A stretch of 64,000 nucleotides of DNA from contig NZ_JALPVJ010000035.1 in NCBI RefSeq assembly GCF_023544445.1, positions 16,405 through 80,404 of the forward strand. Reading direction: 5' to 3'. Position 1 is the stretch's first letter, and each line of letters starts with the position of its first letter. The notes under the pieces were generated by a model, which made no database searches, had not been told where the DNA came from, and saw only the letters and a program-made list of their open reading frames with translations. Of this stretch, positions 52,289 to 61,224 are shown piece after piece. The position numbers were made by a program, and so were the translations under genes. This DNA comes from Actinoplanes sp. M2I2. GTDB lineage: Bacteria > Actinomycetota > Actinomycetes > Mycobacteriales > Micromonosporaceae.

Positions 52289-52453
52289 ATGGCCGCGCAC
52301 GCCGGCGAGAAAGCACAGAAGACCGGGGACTTCCACTGCGCCAAGTGCAGCGAGAAGGTCCACGTCCAGCAGGGCCACACGATCCCCAAGTGCCCGAACG
52401 GGCACAGCGAGTTCGAAACACGCACCAAGGAACCCGGGAACAAGTCCTCATGA
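52289..52453 (+). CDS. 54-residue zinc-ribbon micro-protein
   Basis: ATG 52289 after GAGAGGA. Contains FHCAKCSEKVHVQQGHTIPK then CPNGHSEFETR: a CxxC pair followed by CxxGH, a rubredoxin/zinc-ribbon-like site. No frame partner competes here. Its stop overlaps the start of the next tiny gene (ATGA). Function unknown. Confidence 0.8.
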   Translation: MAAHAGEKAQKTGDFHCAKCSEKVHVQQGHTIPKCPNGHSEFETRTKEPGNKSS

Positions 52454-52533
52454 GGACGATGTTCGTAGCGTGCCTCGGCGTCATCACCGTGGGGCTGACG
52501 TACTTCATCGTGCTAGGGGTTCTGCACCGGTGA
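52450..52533 (+). CDS. 27-residue single-span membrane micro-protein
   Basis: Starts in the ATGA overlap with the zinc-ribbon gene. Reads MRTMFVACLGVITVGLTYFI then VLGVLHR: one hydrophobic helix with basic ends. Placed 28 bases before the phosphate transporter. Translational coupling supports reality; no family known. Confidence 0.6.
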   Translation: MRTMFVACLGVITVGLTYFIVLGVLHR

Positions 52534-52561
52534 AGAGCCTGCCGGAAGAAGGGCCGACCGG

Positions 52562-53800
52562 GTGGAGATGACGACGGCCGCGCTGATCGGCCTGATCGCG
52601 CTGGCTCTGCTGTTCGATTTCACCAACGGCTTCCACGATTCCGCCAATGCCATCGCCACCGTCGTCGCCACCCACGTGCTGCGACCGCGGATGGCGGTGG
52701 CCTGGGCGGCGATGTTCAACTTCGTCGCCTTCCTCGTCGTCGGCACGGCCGTGGCCAACACCGTCGGGCAGACCGTCAAAGCCGCCTATTTCACGCTGCC
52801 CGTGGTGTTCGCGGCCCTGCTCGGCGCGATCTGCTGGAACTACCTGTCCTGGTGGCTCGGGCTTCCCACCTCCTCCTCCCACGCCCTCGTCGGCGCTCTC
52901 GTGGGCGCCGGCCTGGCCCACGGCGGCTTCGCCGCGATCCACGGCGACAGCGTCGAGAAGACCGCGCTGTTCATCGTCATCAGCCCCATCGCCGGGCTGC
53001 TCCTCGGCGGAGCCGCCATGCTGCTGCTGCGCCGGTTCCTGCGCCATGCCGACGTCACCCGTACCGAACGCCGCTTCCGGTTCGCGCAACTGGCCTCGTC
53101 CGCGGCGGTGTCACTGGCCCACGGCGGCAACGACGCGCAGAAGACCATGGGCGTCATCGCCGCGCTGCTGGTCGCCACCGGCCACCTGCCCGCCGGCGGC
53201 GACACGCTACCCATACCCCTGTGGGTGGTCCTGTCGGCCGAGGCCGCCATCGCCCTGGGCACCGTCTCCGGCGGATGGCGCATCGTCCGGACCATGGGCA
53301 CCCGGATCACCCAACTGCGCCCGATCAGCGGATTCGCCGCCGAAACCGGCGCCGCCCTGGCCCTGTTCGGCTCCACCGCCCTCGGCGCCCCCGTCTCCAC
53401 CACCCACACCGTCGCCGGCGCCATCGCCGGCGTCGGCTCACAGAACCGGGCCGCCGGCGTCAACTGGTCCGTCTTCGGCCGGGTGGCCATCGCCTGGCTG
53501 GTCACCATGCCGGTCGCGGCACTGATCGCGGCCCTGGCCTACTGGGGCGCCACCCTGCCGCACGAGCCGTACAACATCATCCTCATGTCCTTGATCCTGG
53601 CCGTCCTGGCCGGGCTGCTGATCGTCGCCGTCCGGCGAGCGCCGTCGGCCGAGGACATCGAGGAGGAAGCCGAGCACGAGGTACCGCTGCGCGCCGGCTC
53701 CGGCACCCTGACCGGCACCGCCCGAGTCCGGGTCACCAGCCGCAAGCCGGACCCCGAACGAACCCGCGCGGTGGCACAGGAAGTGGACGAACCCTGGTAG
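52562..53800 (+). CDS. PiT-family inorganic phosphate transporter
   Basis: 412-residue membrane protein. Two PiT signatures: FDFTNGFHDSANAIATVVAT near residues 20-40 and SLAHGGNDAQKTMGVIAALL near 185-205, with about ten hydrophobic segments and a hydrophilic C-terminal tail. Takes up metal-phosphate with protons. GTG 52562 or ATG 52568 may start it. Last gene of the run that began at 48796; spacing suggests the same transcript. Confidence 0.95.
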   Translation: MEMTTAALIGLIALALLFDFTNGFHDSANAIATVVATHVLRPRMAVAWAAMFNFVAFLVVGTAVANTVGQTVKAAYFTLPVVFAALLGAICWNYLSWWLGLPTSSSHALVGALVGAGLAHGGFAAIHGDSVEKTALFIVISPIAGLLLGGAAMLLLRRFLRHADVTRTERRFRFAQLASSAAVSLAHGGNDAQKTMGVIAALLVATGHLPAGGDTLPIPLWVVLSAEAAIALGTVSGGWRIVRTMGTRITQLRPISGFAAETGAALALFGSTALGAPVSTTHTVAGAIAGVGSQNRAAGVNWSVFGRVAIAWLVTMPVAALIAALAYWGATLPHEPYNIILMSLILAVLAGLLIVAVRRAPSAEDIEEEAEHEVPLRAGSGTLTGTARVRVTSRKPDPERTRAVAQEVDEPW

Positions 53801-53885
53801 GCCCACGAACCCCCCTCGTTCAGCGGCGACTCGGATGTGCGACACCGACCGGAATGAACTCCTACCGGCTGGGTACGCCCGCCGC

Positions 53886-54293
53886 ATGACGACGACCACG
53901 CAACCCATGCTCGACACCTATCCGAAGACCATCAATCTCGACCGGGTCAAGCTCGCCGCCGCCATCGACGCGCTCATCGCCTGCGCCGAGGCCTGCACCG
54001 CCTGCGCCGACGCCTGCCTCAGCGAGGACACCGTCGCCGAGCTGACCAAGTGCATTCGCACCAACCTCGATTGCGCCGACATCTGTGGCACCACCGCCCG
54101 CGTGCTGTCGCGGCACACCGGCTACGACGCCAACCTCAGCCGCAGCCTCCTCGAAGCCTGCGCCACCGCCTGCCGGGCCTGCGGCGACGAATGCGCCCGG
54201 CACGCGGACATGCACGAACACTGCCGGATCTGCGCCGACGCGTGCCGCGCTTGCGAACAGGCCTGTCGCGACCTGCTCGCCACCATCAGCTGA
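53886..54293 (+). CDS. Cys-rich four-helix-bundle protein (DUF326/Csp-like)
   Basis: 135 residues with 16 Cys arranged as CxxxC and CxxC repeats on helices: IACAEACTACADACLSED, LLEACATACRACGDECARHA, HCRICADACRACEQACRDL. Matches four-helix-bundle copper-binding (Csp/YhjQ-type) proteins, which store Cu(I) inside the bundle. No Tat or Sec signal, so cytosolic. ATG 53886 precedes the family-like part. Lies 85 bases after the phosphate transporter. Confidence 0.9.
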   Translation: MTTTTQPMLDTYPKTINLDRVKLAAAIDALIACAEACTACADACLSEDTVAELTKCIRTNLDCADICGTTARVLSRHTGYDANLSRSLLEACATACRACGDECARHADMHEHCRICADACRACEQACRDLLATIS

Positions 54294-54467
54294 CCGCCAC
54301 CGGCAACCCTGTGACATCGCCACCGGTGCAAGTCACCGTTTCGGCCGGTTCGAGCGTCGTCGCCGACTCTGAGCAGCAGTCCCGGTCCTGAACGATCGGC
54401 TTCCGGGCAGTCGGTGGATGCGATGTTCATGGGTTGCGGCCCGTTCTTCGTCCGGGCGGGTGCTGGT

Positions 54468-55625
54468 TCAGTGTTGAAGGAGTTGGGCGTTGCGAGCGGT
54501 GATCGCTTCGGCGGTGTCGGGGCAGATCATGGGCAGGCCGAATGTCTCGGTCTCGGTCTGGATGCGTTCTGCGGTGGGGCGGAAGCTTCGTTCGTATGCG
54601 GTGAACGCGCTGTCGATGTCGCCGCCGCTGGTGCGGAAGGCGTCGTACAGTGCTGTCGCCCCGAGGATCGCGACGGATCCGCCCATGCCGGCGGCGGGCG
54701 ACGGGCAGTACCCGGCGTCGCCGACGAGTGCGACCCGCCCTGATGCCCAGGACGGCAGCCGGTTCTGGCTCAGTTTGTCGAAGTAGAAGTTGTCGGCGGT
54801 GAGGGCCTGGTCGAGGAGGTCGGTGAACGGCTTGCCCGCGTCGGTGAACTGGGCGCGGATGATCTGCTTCTGCTCGTCGATGTCGTGGTAGTCGTAGGGG
54901 ATCTCCTGCTCGGAGCGGAAGATGAAGACGACGTCGGTGGTGTTCGCGTAGGAGTTCAGCAGCAGCGTCCGGCCGGGCGTGTTCTGGATCCGTGACGTCC
55001 AGGACGAGATGAAGGTGTCGTCCACCACGGTGACGGAGGTGTAGTGGTGCAGGAAGTGGCTGTAGTCCGTCTCCGGTCCGAACCAGAGCCTGCGCACATT
55101 GGAGTGGTTGCCGTCGCAGCCCAGCACCATCGTGAACTCGCGGTCCGGACTGTTGCGGAACGCAGCCCGGACGCCCTCGGCAGTGGCGGTCAGCTCGGTG
55201 ATGGAGTCTCCGAAGATCACTTCGACGGTGCCTTCGATCTCGGCGAACAGGATCGCGAGGAGGTCGTCGCGGTGGATCTCGACGTCGTCGTGGCGGTGGA
55301 TCTCGTAGTCGTCGATGACGATGGTCTCAGCCGTGGGCTCCGGTTCCATCCTCGCGGTGGGCGTGCCGTCGATCTCCGCAAATTCGGTGGTGCGTGGCGG
55401 GAGCGCCTTCGCCCGGACGGCGGACAGGACACCCATCCGGTCGAAGATCTCCATCGCGTCGTTGCGGAGGTCGACCGGCGTCCCGCCCTTGCGCAGGCCG
55501 GTCGCGTTCTCGACGACGGTGACCTGATATCCCAGGCGCTGCATCCAGATCGCCGTCGTCAAGCCGGCAAAGCTCGCCCCGGAGATCAGCACCCGACCCG
55601 ACTGCTTCGTCGTGACCGTTTCCAT
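54468..55625 (-). CDS. FAD-dependent monooxygenase
   Basis: 385-residue group A flavoprotein monooxygenase. Seen: VLISGASFAGLTTAIWMQRL (GxGxxG-type, here GASFAG), VLGCDGNHSNVRRLWFG (DG motif), VALVGDAGYCPSPAAGMGGS. Related to hydroxylases of aromatic or polyketide compounds; its own substrate is unknown. ATG follows GAGAGGA. Divergent from a TetR gene, with two operator repeats between them. Confidence 0.93.
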   Translation of the reverse strand: METVTTKQSGRVLISGASFAGLTTAIWMQRLGYQVTVVENATGLRKGGTPVDLRNDAMEIFDRMGVLSAVRAKALPPRTTEFAEIDGTPTARMEPEPTAETIVIDDYEIHRHDDVEIHRDDLLAILFAEIEGTVEVIFGDSITELTATAEGVRAAFRNSPDREFTMVLGCDGNHSNVRRLWFGPETDYSHFLHHYTSVTVVDDTFISSWTSRIQNTPGRTLLLNSYANTTDVVFIFRSEQEIPYDYHDIDEQKQIIRAQFTDAGKPFTDLLDQALTADNFYFDKLSQNRLPSWASGRVALVGDAGYCPSPAAGMGGSVAILGATALYDAFRTSGGDIDSAFTAYERSFRPTAERIQTETETFGLPMICPDTAEAITARNAQLLQH

Positions 55626-55663
55626 GATGGGTCCTCTCGTCGGTCAGCGACCGGGTAATAAAT

Positions 55664-55716
55664 CTTGTAGTGACTCTACGTTTCTGACCGTAGCATGAAC
55701 TTGTAGTGACTCCAAG
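55664..55716. promoter_or_regulatory. two operator repeats between monooxygenase and TetR genes
   Basis: CTTGTAGTGACTCCAAG at 55700-55716 is an interrupted palindrome (CTTG.AGT.ACT.CAAG). CTTGTAGTGACTCTACG at 55664-55680 repeats it with a changed right end. They lie 36 bp apart, in the 103-bp divergent gap. Confidence 0.7.
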
Positions 55717-55728
55717 ATTTGTGGGATC

Positions 55729-56388
55729 ATGGCGTCTGTGACGAAGCCGATGGGTCGCCGAGAGAGCAAGAAGCTTCAGATGCGGCAGCGTCTGGCTGAT
55801 GCCGCGGCTCAGCTCTTCGCGAAACACGGCTATGACGCCGTGTCCATGACCGATGTTGCGACCGCCGCAGGGGTGGCGGCTCAGACCGTCTTCAACTACT
55901 TCCCGACCAAGCCCGACCTCGTCCTCGACCGCGCCGACGACATGCTCGAGCGGTCACGCCGGTGTGTCGCCGAGCGCGACCCGGCCCTGACACCGGCTGA
56001 AGCCCTCCGCATCCAGGTGCATGAGGACATCGACCGCTTCGCCGCACGGGATGTGTTCTTCGCCCGCGGCGAATTCCCCGCGCAGTCCGTGGAGAGCGAC
56101 TCGCTGCGCCGCTACGCGCTGCAGTTCCGCTTCCACCAGGCCGAGGCGATCGCAGCAGCCATAGCCGAGACCGACCCGGAGATCCATGCTCTCGTGGCCC
56201 GCGCCCATGCCAGCGGTCTGATCACGGTGATCCAAGCCGTTACCGACAGGATCGGAGAGGCGATCCTGTCAGGAGCGGATCTGGCCGCAGTCGCTCAAAA
56301 ACTCCATGAAGACGCCGACATCACACTCGCCGACGCCACCGAGACTTTCCGCGCCATGAAGACAAGAGCCGCCGACGCCGCCGGATAA
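55729..56388 (+). CDS. TetR family regulator
   Basis: 219 residues. HTH: RLADAAAQLFAKHGYDAVSM, TDVATAAGVAAQTVFNYFPT, KPDLV. Likely repressor of the divergent monooxygenase. ATG 55729 lies 12 bases after the second operator; ATG 55750 (MGRRESKK) is an alternative. Confidence 0.93.
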   Translation: MASVTKPMGRRESKKLQMRQRLADAAAQLFAKHGYDAVSMTDVATAAGVAAQTVFNYFPTKPDLVLDRADDMLERSRRCVAERDPALTPAEALRIQVHEDIDRFAARDVFFARGEFPAQSVESDSLRRYALQFRFHQAEAIAAAIAETDPEIHALVARAHASGLITVIQAVTDRIGEAILSGADLAAVAQKLHEDADITLADATETFRAMKTRAADAAG

Positions 56389-56643
56389 CCGGCCGCGCGC
56401 ATCCGCACCCCGAACCGTCAGCCCCCCGACAGACTTCGAACCGAAGCACCGAGCCTGGCCACAGCGCCGGCCCATCCGCGGCGACTCTCCGGCGTCGAAA
56501 CTCGCGGACACGACATCCACCGACGATCAGGCGGTGTCAGAAGTGGCGTTCAAACGGTGTCCGAACAGGTCCGACGTGCGTAAGAAGGCGGGGCCGCACA
56601 ATGCGCTGCCACAGCGCAGCTGACCGGGAGCAGAACGAGTGGC

Positions 56644-57237
56644 TCAGGGCTGTAGCAGGCTCGTAGCCAGGTGCGAGCCGAGGAGAACGCCGGTCGCGTC
56701 GTCAATGAGCACGTTGCCCTGGCTGCGGGTGACGCGATGCGTCGTGATCAGGGTCGCGGTGCCCTGCATCATGGCGGCGAACAGCAGCTTGAAGCGGTCC
56801 CGGTCGCCGTCGCCGGGTGCCGCGGACGGGCCCATCGCCTCGTCGAGGGTCTGGAACAGGCGGGTCGCGGCGGCGTGGACCGGCCCGGCGGCGTCGTTCA
56901 TCTTGGTGGCGAACATCAGCTCCATCACAGCCGCGTTGTCGACGGCGAAATCGACGTACGCGTGGGCCACCAGCCGGAACCGCTCGGGAAACGGACCGGC
57001 GCCGGCCAGGGCTGACCGTACCTGGTCGGTGAGCCGGTCGAAGCCCTGCTCAGCGAGGGCGTCCAGCAGTGCCTGCCGGTCGATGAAGTGACTGCGGGGG
57101 GCGCCATGGCTCACCCCGGCCTGCCGGGCCAGTTCCCGCAGCGACAGCCCGTCGACGCCACCCTCCCGCAGCATCACCTCTGCCTGTTCGAGCAGGACCG
57201 CGCGCAGGTTGCCGTGGTGGAAGGGGCGTGGCGTCAT
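56644..57237 (-). CDS. TetR family regulator
   Basis: 197 residues. HTH: RAVLLEQAEVMLREGGVDGL, SLRELARQAGVSHGAPRSHF, with a C-terminal TetR_C domain (ALLDALAEQGFDRLTDQVRS region onward). Divergent from the SDR at 57318 with paired operators between; the likely repressor of it and of itself. Confidence 0.93.
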   Translation of the reverse strand: MTPRPFHHGNLRAVLLEQAEVMLREGGVDGLSLRELARQAGVSHGAPRSHFIDRQALLDALAEQGFDRLTDQVRSALAGAGPFPERFRLVAHAYVDFAVDNAAVMELMFATKMNDAAGPVHAAATRLFQTLDEAMGPSAAPGDGDRDRFKLLFAAMMQGTATLITTHRVTRSQGNVLIDDATGVLLGSHLATSLLQP

Positions 57238-57264
57238 GACGTCAGCATACGTGAGATTAGACGC

Positions 57265-57299
57265 TGCCTACTTGCTAGGCATTGACTATTTTCTAGACA
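57265..57299. promoter_or_regulatory. two operator repeats between TetR and SDR genes
   Basis: TGCCTACTTGCTAGGCA at 57265-57281 has perfect 6-bp arms. TGACTATTTTCTAGACA at 57283-57299 matches it at 13 of 17 positions, centre to centre 18 bp. A further half-site TGCCTA is at 57301. Confidence 0.7.
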
Positions 57300-57317
57300 C
57301 TGCCTAGCTTGAACGAC

Positions 57318-58187
57318 ATGACCTCGACGCTCGACTCGACCACGGCCCTGCCCGACCTCACCGGCCGCACTTTTGTGATCACCGGCGCCACCAGCGGCAT
57401 CGGCCTGGCCACGGCGCGGGCTCTCGGCGCCGCGCATGCGCGCGTCGTCCTCGCCGTCCGCAACCCGGCGAAGGGATCAGCCGTCGCGTCCTCGATCCCC
57501 GGCGAGACCATCGTCCGGGCTCTCGACCTGGCCGACCTGACCTCCGTGCGCCGTTTCGCCGACGAATGGCCGGACCCCATCGACGTTCTGGTGAACAACG
57601 CCGGCGTCTCCGTGCCGACCCGGCAACGGACCCGGGACGGCTTCGAGATGCAGTTCGGCACCAACCATCTCGGCCCGTTCGCCCTGACGAACCTGCTCCT
57701 GCCCCAGATCACCGGACGGGTGGTGACCCTGTCGTCCCAAGCGGAACGCACAGCGAAGCTGAACCTCGACGACCTGAACGGGGACCGGACCCCCTACAAG
57801 GAATCCCGCGTCTACGGCATGTCGAAACTGGCCAACCTGATGTTCACCGCCGAACTCCAGCGCCGGCTCACGGCCGCCGGATCCGCGGTCACCACCGCGG
57901 CCGCCCACCCCGGCCTGGTCGCCACCGCCATGACCGGCCAGACCACCGGCCTCACCGCCCTGATCGTGCGGCGCCTGGCCCAGAGCCCGGAGAACGGTGC
58001 CCTGCCGGTCCTGCTGGCCGCGACCGGCGACATCCCCGGCGACAGCTTCACCGGACCGCGACGGCTGCTGCACATGCGCGACGGCGCCGAACTCATCGGC
58101 CGCTCGAAGCAGGCAGCGGACCCCGCCCTGGCTGCCCGCCTCTGGGACGAGTCGGAGAAGATGACCGGCATCTTCTTTCCGCTCTGA
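57318..58187 (+). CDS. SDR family oxidoreductase
   Basis: 289 residues from ATG 57318. Classical features complete: TGATSGIGLATARALG, VLVNNAGVS, LSSQAE with the Ser, YGMSKLANL with Tyr-x3-Lys. The protochlorophyllide-reductase/retinol-dehydrogenase-like branch is the nearest in pattern. A TTG three codons upstream is possible. Likely repressed by the divergent TetR. Confidence 0.94.
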   Translation: MTSTLDSTTALPDLTGRTFVITGATSGIGLATARALGAAHARVVLAVRNPAKGSAVASSIPGETIVRALDLADLTSVRRFADEWPDPIDVLVNNAGVSVPTRQRTRDGFEMQFGTNHLGPFALTNLLLPQITGRVVTLSSQAERTAKLNLDDLNGDRTPYKESRVYGMSKLANLMFTAELQRRLTAAGSAVTTAAAHPGLVATAMTGQTTGLTALIVRRLAQSPENGALPVLLAATGDIPGDSFTGPRRLLHMRDGAELIGRSKQAADPALAARLWDESEKMTGIFFPL

Positions 58188-58624
58188 CCACGCCCAAGGG
58201 CCGCTACCCGTCCGCGAGTCAGCTCAGGACCGGTGCCTCAGACGCCGGTAAACCGGTCGGCCCGCACCAGTGATCAGGACACTTCTGGGCTCGAGCCACG
58301 ACCGGGCACCGACGTTTTCGACTGCTTCCACGCCTTGGCCACCACGGTCGTCGGTCCCTCAACATTCCGACCTGCTCGAGACGGTGATCGAGCTTGACCA
58401 CGTACCCGGTTTCGGCCGTCCACAGCCGGCTGCAGTAACCGTCGATCTCTTTGCTGCCACGCTCGGTGTACCGGCCGTTGCGGCACACGTCGAACCCATC
58501 GTGGGTGCGCGCCCCGCGCGGTTCGGGGCGGGGCGGCGCACGACACCGAAGACCGGATCGCCGGGCGTGAAGCTGGGGTCCGGCGGGGCGGGGCGGTGCG
58601 GACCCGGCCGGGCGACTCGTGACC
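58188..58624. other. 437 bp with at most a degraded small ORF
   Basis: A minus-strand frame at 58219-58488 contains protein-like sequence (CRNGRYTERGSKEIDGYCSR then LWTAETGYVVKLDHRLEQVG) inside a start-poor, shifting context, so it may be a relic. Nothing else was recognised. Confidence 0.4.
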
Positions 58625-59929
58625 TCAGCGAGACGGGTGTATGAGCTCGGGAGCGTCGGTGTCCAGCGGCACCGCCGGGCCGGGCACCAGACCCAATTGC
58701 ACCGGCGGGCGCGCTCCGGCCGCGGTGAACAGCCAGTCCGCCACGGTCCGGAAGCGGTTCGCGGGCAGGGCGGTGAGGTGGTAACCGCGGGTGACGACCC
58801 GGGCCGGCAGGCCGGACAGTGGCACGTGCAACGGGTTGGCCGCTGCCTGCCAACCGCCGAGGTCCACCACGAAACCCAGATCGCGATGACGGTACGGACG
58901 TCGGCGCCCCACCCCGTAGGAGGCGGCGATGTTGTTCCCGGCCAGCTTCCCCTGACGGACGGCGTGCTGAGCGGTCATCGGCGTGGGTTTCCCGGGGTGG
59001 GCCGGGTCAGGGACGGCGGCGGCGTCGCCACAGGCGAGGATCTCCGGGTGCCCGGGCACGGCCAGGTACTCGTCGACGCACAGCCGGCCCTTGTCCATCG
59101 GCAGGCCGGTGCTCTGCGCCAGCGGGTCCGGCTGCACACCCACACACCACACCAGCGTGCGTGACGCTACGAACCGGCCGTCGGTCAGCTTCACCCCGGT
59201 CGCGGTCGCCTCGGCTACCGACGTGCCCATGTCCACCTCGACGCCCCGCTCGCGCAGCACTCGATCGGCGGTGGCTGAAAGCCGTTCGTCCATGCCGGGC
59301 AGCACCTGCTTCGCGGTGTCCAGCAGCAGCCACCGCGGGTGTTCGCCGGCCAGACGTGGATGCCGGGCCAGCACGTCGCGGGTCAGCAGCTGGATGTGAG
59401 CGATGACCTCGGTGCCCGTGTAGCCGGCGCCGACGACCACGAAGGTGAGCCGGGCGGCCCGCTCGGCCGGATCGTCGGCGGCGTCGGCCAGCTCGATCTG
59501 GCGGATCACGTGATCACGCAGATGCAGCGCCTCCGGTATGCCACGGAAGCCGTGTGCGTGATCGGCTACGCCGGGGATGGGCAGCAATTTGTTGATGCTG
59601 CCCGCGGCCAGCACGAGCCGGTGGTAGCCAAGGGTGCCCCGGTCGCCTTCCGGACCTTGCCACGACACTGTCCGGGCGTCGACGTCGACTCCGTCGGCCT
59701 GGCCCAGCACCAGCCGGACCCCCGGCAGGGTGCCGGCCAGGGGCACCGTCACCCGCCGCGGATCGATGACGCCACCGGCGACCTCCGGCAGCAGCGGTAG
59801 ATAGAGGAAGTAGTCCGTCGGGTTGAGCAGCACCACCTCGGCGGCGCCGCGGGCCTTTTTCAGCAGGGTCCGGGCCGCCTGGAAGCCGGCGAACCCCGCT
59901 CCCACGACGACGATGCGCGCACGCCCCAT
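58625..59929 (-). CDS. NDH-2-like NAD(P)/FAD oxidoreductase
   Basis: 434 residues. Seen: FAD site ARIVVVGAGFAGFQAARTL, second dinucleotide site LTFVVVGAGYTGTEVIAHI, and ILACGDAAAVPDP before MTAQHAVRQGKLAGNNI, as in type II NADH dehydrogenases. The C-terminal part can anchor to the membrane. Such enzymes pass electrons from NADH to quinone without proton pumping. ATG 59929 is preferred for direct entry into the FAD site; ATG 59953 is the alternative. It begins 62 bases after the F420-type gene on the same strand. Confidence 0.92.
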   Translation of the reverse strand: MGRARIVVVGAGFAGFQAARTLLKKARGAAEVVLLNPTDYFLYLPLLPEVAGGVIDPRRVTVPLAGTLPGVRLVLGQADGVDVDARTVSWQGPEGDRGTLGYHRLVLAAGSINKLLPIPGVADHAHGFRGIPEALHLRDHVIRQIELADAADDPAERAARLTFVVVGAGYTGTEVIAHIQLLTRDVLARHPRLAGEHPRWLLLDTAKQVLPGMDERLSATADRVLRERGVEVDMGTSVAEATATGVKLTDGRFVASRTLVWCVGVQPDPLAQSTGLPMDKGRLCVDEYLAVPGHPEILACGDAAAVPDPAHPGKPTPMTAQHAVRQGKLAGNNIAASYGVGRRRPYRHRDLGFVVDLGGWQAAANPLHVPLSGLPARVVTRGYHLTALPANRFRTVADWLFTAAGARPPVQLGLVPGPAVPLDTDAPELIHPSR

Positions 59930-59991
59930 GTGTTTTCCCACCTGTCTGGTCATCGCGGCCACCTGCTCATCGGCAACCGTTGACGTGGTTC

Positions 59992-61119
59992 TCACCGGTG
60001 CCGGAAACGCAGGCGCGGCAGGACGTGCTCGCCGTAGAAGTCGATCACCCGGTGCTGGTCGGCCTGCCCGGAATGCACCATCGGGGTGCCGCCGGCGTCG
60101 ATGATCTTCTGCAGTGCGGCGGTGTGCACGTCCGGGTCGGTGCCGCGCGGCCAGTTCGCATACACCTGCGGCAGACTCCAGCGCTGCTCCGCCCTCTGCT
60201 GGATGGTCACCGGGTTCGGCACGTACAGCAGATCGCCGAAGGCGTCGACGGTGAAGCGCCAGCGGCGGGCCGCGTACTCGGCCTCGGCCTTGCCGCCGAC
60301 CACCACGAACGTCTCCACCAGCTTCGGCATGGTCCTCGGATCCTTGCCGGCGGCGGCCGCGCCGGCGGCGAAGGCGTCCTGCAGTTGCGGCTTGGCGAAG
60401 TCGGCCGCGCCGGTGATCCACCCGTCGCCGCGCTGCCCGGCCAGGTAGGCGCTCTTCGGCCCGCTCGCCGCCACGTAGATCGGCACCGGCCGGGCCGGGC
60501 GGTCGTAAAGTTTGTACTGCTCCGTGCGGTAGTACGTGCCCCGGAACGACACCCGGCGCCCGGTCCACACCTCGCGGATCAGATCGATCGCCTCGGCCAG
60601 CCGGTCATGGCGTTCCGGGTACCGGCCGAACTGCCCGGTCGAGGCCAGCTCGTTGAGCGCTTCACCGGTGCCGACGCCGAGGAACACCCGTCCGGGCGCG
60701 AGGATGCCCAGCGACGCGAACGCCTGCGCCACCTGCGTGGGGTGGTAGCGATACAGCGGGCAGGTGACGCCGGTGCCGAACGTCAGGGCCCGGGTGGTCT
60801 CCGCAACCTGCGACAGGGTCAGCCACGGGAACATGGAATGGCCCTGGTTGTCCTGCCACGGCTGGGTGTGGTCGCTGGCCCAGACCCGGTCGAACCCCGC
60901 CCGCTCGGCGTGCCGGGCGAAGTCGACCAGCTGCGGCGTGCGGAACTGCTCGTGCGACAACACGAACCCGACCTTGCGGGCCGGCCGATGCGGCGTACCG
61001 GAATGTGCCACCGCCGGGCCGGCGGCGGTGATCGCCGGAGCCGCTGCTCCGGCCGCGGCCGCGGCCAGTACCCGCCGGCGCGAGAAGCCGGAAGCAGAGT
61101 TGCGCTCATCGATTGACAT
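59992..61119 (-). CDS. Tat-exported F420-type (LLM class) oxidoreductase
   Basis: 375 residues. N-terminal twin-Arg signal GFSRRRVLAAAAAGAAAPAI. Body is a luciferase-like TIM barrel: KVGFVLSHEQFRTPQLVDFA, RVWASDHTQPW, GTGVTCPLYRYHPTQVAQAF, GVGTGEALNE, close to F420-dependent glucose-6-phosphate and hydroxymycolic-acid dehydrogenases. Export of an F420 enzyme is rare and fits the hydroxymycolic-acid type. ATG 61119 follows TGGAGG. Whether it uses F420 or FMN cannot be proven here. Confidence 0.92.
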   Translation of the reverse strand: MSIDERNSASGFSRRRVLAAAAAGAAAPAITAAGPAVAHSGTPHRPARKVGFVLSHEQFRTPQLVDFARHAERAGFDRVWASDHTQPWQDNQGHSMFPWLTLSQVAETTRALTFGTGVTCPLYRYHPTQVAQAFASLGILAPGRVFLGVGTGEALNELASTGQFGRYPERHDRLAEAIDLIREVWTGRRVSFRGTYYRTEQYKLYDRPARPVPIYVAASGPKSAYLAGQRGDGWITGAADFAKPQLQDAFAAGAAAAGKDPRTMPKLVETFVVVGGKAEAEYAARRWRFTVDAFGDLLYVPNPVTIQQRAEQRWSLPQVYANWPRGTDPDVHTAALQKIIDAGGTPMVHSGQADQHRVIDFYGEHVLPRLRFRHR

Positions 61120-61224
61120 TCGTACCTCCACGTCGAAGTGCAGCCCGGCTACCCATCGCCCGGCCGAGCAAACCGAGCAGCCTTCCGCTGCAACGTTGCC
61201 AGGCGGCTGGTTAGCTGGAGAGTT

